This document shows, one piece after another, positions 61,144-64,000 of a stretch of DNA of 64,000 bases. The stretch lies in assembly GCF_000024165.1 (NCBI RefSeq), contig NC_013194.1, positions 3,782,001 through 3,846,000 of the forward strand. Direction: 5' to 3'. The position numbers were made by a program, and so were the translations under genes. Position 1 is the first letter of the stretch. Each line of letters begins with the position of its first letter. A model generated the notes under the pieces. It saw only the letters and a list, made by a program, of their open reading frames with translations, was not told where the DNA came from and did no database searches. This DNA is from Accumulibacter phosphatis. Lineage in GTDB: Bacteria > Pseudomonadota > Gammaproteobacteria > Burkholderiales > Rhodocyclaceae.

Positions 61144-61917
61144 TCAGTCCGCCAGTTCTTCCTTGGCCGCTTCGACGTCGAGACGTTCCATGGCATCCAT
61201 CGGGGTAAACGCTGCGGCTTCCTGGTAGAGACGCTCGGCGTCCTTCATTTTCGCCTTGCCGAACATCATCACCAACGCGTTCGCATACTCGATGCGCGTG
61301 ATCGCCGAGTCGGGATTGAGCTTCAGGGCGGTTTCGAGAAGCTCGTTGCCGGTAGTCTTCTTGGCCCCGTAGGTCAGCCCACCGACCAGCGCCCCAACCT
61401 TGTCGATTACTTCGGCGTGATAGGCACCGAGCGCCACATGCGCGTCGGCGTGTCCTGGTTCGATCTCCAGCGCCCGCGTCAGGCTGTTCTTGATCTTGCC
61501 ACCGAGACCCTGGGCGAGCGCCTTGACCACCGAGATGCTCTGGCTGTAACGACCCAGCGCAAAAGCGTGGAGATACCAGGCGTTGGCGTCGTGCGGCGTC
61601 TTTTCGTGTTGCTCCTCGCAACGCTGAGCGACCTCCATGAGTAGACTGCGTTTTCGCTCGTCGTCGCTCTCCAGGTAATTGGCATAGATGGTCGCCGCCT
61701 TGTTGGCCACGTTGTAACCGGCGATACCGCAGGCGAGACCTGTTTCGACCGCCTTGCCGAACTCCCCGGCGTGATAGCTACGCCATGCATCCTGCACCTT
61801 CGCATCCTCGGGAAACGGCTCACAGTCGCCACGATGCAGACGCGCCCAGTTCTTCTGCAGAGCCGCACCAGGGTAGGCAAAACCCGTATCGGAATAGGGA
61901 AATTTCTTCCAGGCCAT
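61144..61917 (-). CDS. TPR-like repeat protein
   Basis: A 257-residue cytoplasmic protein (MAWKKFPYSDTGFAYPGAAL, no signal peptide) built of helical repeats. NAWYLHAFALGRYSQSIS, KNSLTRALEIEPGHADAHVALGAYHAEV and GNELLETALKLNPDSAITRIEYANALVM follow the tetratricopeptide spacing (A/L/Y at fixed positions, P at repeat ends). Function is unknown. It ends 66 bases after the wax-ester synthase on the opposite strand and sits upstream in the map of the TetR gene, same orientation, so the TetR-TPR pair may be co-transcribed. Confidence 0.75.
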   Translation of the reverse strand: MAWKKFPYSDTGFAYPGAALQKNWARLHRGDCEPFPEDAKVQDAWRSYHAGEFGKAVETGLACGIAGYNVANKAATIYANYLESDDERKRSLLMEVAQRCEEQHEKTPHDANAWYLHAFALGRYSQSISVVKALAQGLGGKIKNSLTRALEIEPGHADAHVALGAYHAEVIDKVGALVGGLTYGAKKTTGNELLETALKLNPDSAITRIEYANALVMMFGKAKMKDAERLYQEAAAFTPMDAMERLDVEAAKEELAD

Positions 61918-61967
61918 TGAATATCCTTAATATTTTTAACAAGAACAAAGTGCAACGCAGAGTCCCA

Positions 61968-62612
61968 CTAGCCGACGTACTCGCCTGACAATTTGTCGAG
62001 CAGGCCTTTCGCCTCGCCCAGCAGAAATGGCGACAACATGGCCATCGCCTGATACACGCCGCGCCCGAGACGGCCGCTTTCGACCTTGCCGCGCGGGTCG
62101 CAAGCGTACTCGAACGACAGCCAGTAGGTCGCGATCACCGCCATGTTCGTTGCCAGCGCGCGCATCTGGTCAGTGGTAGCACGCATCGCTCCTGCCGTCA
62201 CCAAACCTTCACACAGGCTCGTCGCCGTTCTCACCTTGTGCGCCAGGATCTGCTTGAAGTGAATTTCCAGGACGCGATTGCGAGTCAGCAGATCGTTCAG
62301 GTCGCGGTAGAAGAAGCGATACTTCCAAATCTGTTCGAAGAGCAGGTGCAGGAACAGCCAGATGTCCTCGACGTTCGCCTGGCGGCGGGTCGGCGCGGCA
62401 AGTGTTTCCTCGATTTCCCGCTCAAAGGAGGCAAAGATCGCCTCGATGATCTCGTCCTTGTTGTGGAAGTGGTAATAGAGGTTGCCCGGGCTGATGTTCA
62501 TCTCATCCGCAATGACCGTGGTCGTCACGTTCGGCTCACCAAAGTCGTTGAACAGCCGCAGACTGGTTTCGATGATTCGCTCGCGAGTTCGCCGCTTTGG
62601 TTTCCCTTCCAT
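61968..62612 (-). CDS. TetR/AcrR-family transcriptional regulator
   Basis: A 214-residue repressor. The N-terminal helix-turn-helix is TTTVIADEMNISPGNLYYHFHNKDEIIEAIF, a canonical TetR DNA-binding domain. The C-terminal ligand domain is of the type seen in fatty-acid-responsive members (DIWLFLHLLFEQIWKYRFFYRDLNDLL). ATG 62612 with GGAGAGAGAG upstream is chosen over the GTG/ATG-type start at 62654. Neighbouring acyl-CoA, wax-ester and patatin genes suggest control of lipid metabolism, by inference only. Confidence 0.9.
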   Translation of the reverse strand: MEGKPKRRTRERIIETSLRLFNDFGEPNVTTTVIADEMNISPGNLYYHFHNKDEIIEAIFASFEREIEETLAAPTRRQANVEDIWLFLHLLFEQIWKYRFFYRDLNDLLTRNRVLEIHFKQILAHKVRTATSLCEGLVTAGAMRATTDQMRALATNMAVIATYWLSFEYACDPRGKVESGRLGRGVYQAMAMLSPFLLGEAKGLLDKLSGEYVG

Positions 62613-62710
62613 CGACTCTCTCTCCTTGGCCGTCGTCGGCGACCAGCATAGCATTGCTGATCAGGTCAGGGAATGCCAGCCAGAAGGATGGGGTTGTCGA
62701 GCTGGCCGGA

Positions 62711-63928
62711 TCACGCCCGCCGGGTCTGCAGCCAGACCTCGAGATCGCGCAGCGACGAATCCAGCGCGCTGGCGCTGCTCGCCAGATCCGGGCGGCGTTT
62801 GCGCGACAGCAGCGAACGACTGTGGTCCTTCAGCACCCCGAGGTTGAGGTGGATACCGTGGCGCTCGAGGATCGGCCTCAGTTCATGGCGACGCCGGTAG
62901 AGATCGCTGCGCGTGCGCTGGTAGGCATGCTCGCAAAGGCGGCTGCGGCCACGATAGCTGAATACATTGGTGAAGAACATCGCCGCATCGTCGCGCGTCG
63001 GCTCGAACAGGATCACGTCCTTGCCTGCGAACTCAAGCCGGTAGCGGTCCATGCCGGTGCGCATTCGCGAGTGGATAATGGCGCGAAAGGTCTGCGCCAG
63101 GACGACCGGCAGCCCTCCATCTACCAGATGCGCAGGAGCCGATGTCGGTTTTTCCTGCGGCGGACGTTGGGCCGCCAGGCGGGCATCAAAGGGTACCAGC
63201 GGGTTGAGGCAGATCACCAGGTCGGCGCCCTCGTGCAGCGCCACGGACGCATGCAGGGTCTTGATCAAGGCACCGTCAACAAAATAGCGCTCGCCGATGC
63301 GCACGGGCGGGAACAAGCCGGGCAAGGCGGCGCTCGCCTGCACGGCAACCGAAATCGGCACGTCATCATGCCCCGGCGAACCGAAGGCCACCGACTCGCC
63401 GGTGTCGAGATCAGTCGCGACGATGAACAGACGGTGTTTGAGCTGCCGGAAATCGTTGCATCGGCCGCCCGTCGAAAACAGCTTCCGAAGTAGTTGATCG
63501 ATTCCGGCACTGTTGAAAACCCCGGCTGGGATCGCATGGCTGAGGCCCTGAAAAGCCTCGACGAAACGCAGATGCCAAGGGTCGGACAGATACTGCCGGA
63601 GCGAGGACCAGAACAGCACCGGCAGCGATAGCGCACGCCGGAAGTACTCACCGAACGCTGGACGGAGGAGCATTTCCGGATCGAAAACCTCGTCCGTATC
63701 ATTCTCCACGAGCATCCGCGCCAGCGTCGCTGGCCCCAGCCCGTTGGCCACGGCGGCCGAGATGAAGGCACCGGAACTGACCCCGACGTAAATGTCGAAA
63801 GCGCTGAAGTCCACGCCATCGAGTGCCTCGGCCAGCGCCGCCATTGCCCCGACTTCGTAAATCCCACCCACCGGACCACCGCCGGCAAGCGCCAGCCCGA
63901 CTTTCGAACATCTGGTTGCAGCAGCCAT
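62711..63928 (-). CDS. patatin-like phospholipase
   Basis: A 405-residue lipid acyl hydrolase with an intact catalytic dyad. LALAGGGPVGGIYEVGAM is the oxyanion loop, DIYVGVSSGAFISAAV the nucleophile elbow with Ser51, and YFVDGALIKT the DG[A/G] motif bearing the catalytic Asp. Length is at the long end. The C-terminal helical part (HELRPILERHGIHL) resembles the family region after the fold. Start ATG 63926-63928. It lies 98 bases upstream of the TetR gene on the same strand. Compare the degenerate patatin at 13.5 kb. Confidence 0.92.
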   Translation of the reverse strand: MAAATRCSKVGLALAGGGPVGGIYEVGAMAALAEALDGVDFSAFDIYVGVSSGAFISAAVANGLGPATLARMLVENDTDEVFDPEMLLRPAFGEYFRRALSLPVLFWSSLRQYLSDPWHLRFVEAFQGLSHAIPAGVFNSAGIDQLLRKLFSTGGRCNDFRQLKHRLFIVATDLDTGESVAFGSPGHDDVPISVAVQASAALPGLFPPVRIGERYFVDGALIKTLHASVALHEGADLVICLNPLVPFDARLAAQRPPQEKPTSAPAHLVDGGLPVVLAQTFRAIIHSRMRTGMDRYRLEFAGKDVILFEPTRDDAAMFFTNVFSYRGRSRLCEHAYQRTRSDLYRRRHELRPILERHGIHLNLGVLKDHSRSLLSRKRRPDLASSASALDSSLRDLEVWLQTRRA

Positions 63929-64000
63929 GAAGCCCTCTCGTCTGGGAAAGCCGTGCCGGCGGCGGCATCACAGCCACGCCCGGCAGCATCGTCTTGGCGC

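Noticed and set aside
1..64000. CRISPR arrays, tRNA or rRNA genes, prophage or integrative element
   Set aside because: No regularly spaced repeats, cloverleaf-like sequences or phage genes were noticed. The only mobile element found is the single IS4-family copy. Short or divergent RNA genes cannot be excluded by eye.

Overview
This is a GC-rich, gene-dense chromosomal segment from a betaproteobacterium. The run pyrG-kdsA-eno-ftsB, single-chain PurL, rho-rpmE, RsgA with a TTG start, a polyhydroxyalkanoate-system protein and a wax-ester synthase fit Rhodocyclales, possibly a 'Candidatus Accumulibacter'-like organism. That placement is inferred from gene content and was not tested by alignment. 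About 61 genes are called. No rRNA, tRNA, CRISPR array or prophage was seen.

Layout. 0-3 kb: a minus-strand trio of a DUF2783 protein (cut by the window edge), an FAD monooxygenase and an MBL-fold hydrolase. 3.2-4.8 kb: nfeD, an SPFH/QmcA gene and a 47-residue membrane micro-ORF. 4.8-13.3 kb: a complete lipid A aminoarabinose (Ara4N) operon in the order arnT, SMR transporter, arnB, arnC, arnA formyltransferase, arnA decarboxylase, arnD, ugd. ArnA is two separate genes. Divergent from it are an unusual patatin-like gene and a PmrAB/QseBC-type two-component system, a plausible regulator of the operon. 16.7-30 kb: housekeeping genes (NAD(P)HX repair, HDAC-family deacetylase, purL, parvulin isomerase, BolA/YciI/YciB, YbaK, PilZ, two different YkuD-type L,D-transpeptidases, purT).

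30-34.2 kb is looser and accessory-looking: a secreted ParB-like protein, a secreted protein of unknown function, an alpha/beta-hydrolase-like protein, and two gaps of 580 and 740 bp. 34.2-46.6 kb: mutS, a broken metallophosphoesterase, an orphan amino-acid-type binding protein, a divergent FeoB, SlyD-like FKBP, Bcp, ftsB, eno, kdsA and pyrG. 47.2-48.4 kb: an IS4-family insertion sequence with inverted repeats and a 10-12 bp target duplication, inserted 42 bp upstream of an isochorismatase-fold gene. Its transposase frame carries an A AAA AAG slippery run, and only the -1 frame beyond it encodes what looks like a proper transposase C-terminus.

48.8-64 kb: an ankyrin lipoprotein, fadD, a 7Fe ferredoxin, thioredoxin, rho, rpmE, a second ArnT/PMT-like glycosyltransferase, orn, a Ste24-type protease, pterin dehydratase and rsgA. 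The window ends in a lipid-storage neighbourhood: PHA-system protein, acyl-CoA-binding protein, wax-ester synthase/DGAT, TPR protein, TetR regulator and a canonical patatin. The strongest points for follow-up are the transposase frameshift, the split arn operon with its adjacent sensor system and degenerate patatin, the secreted ParB-like protein, and the decayed metallophosphoesterase.
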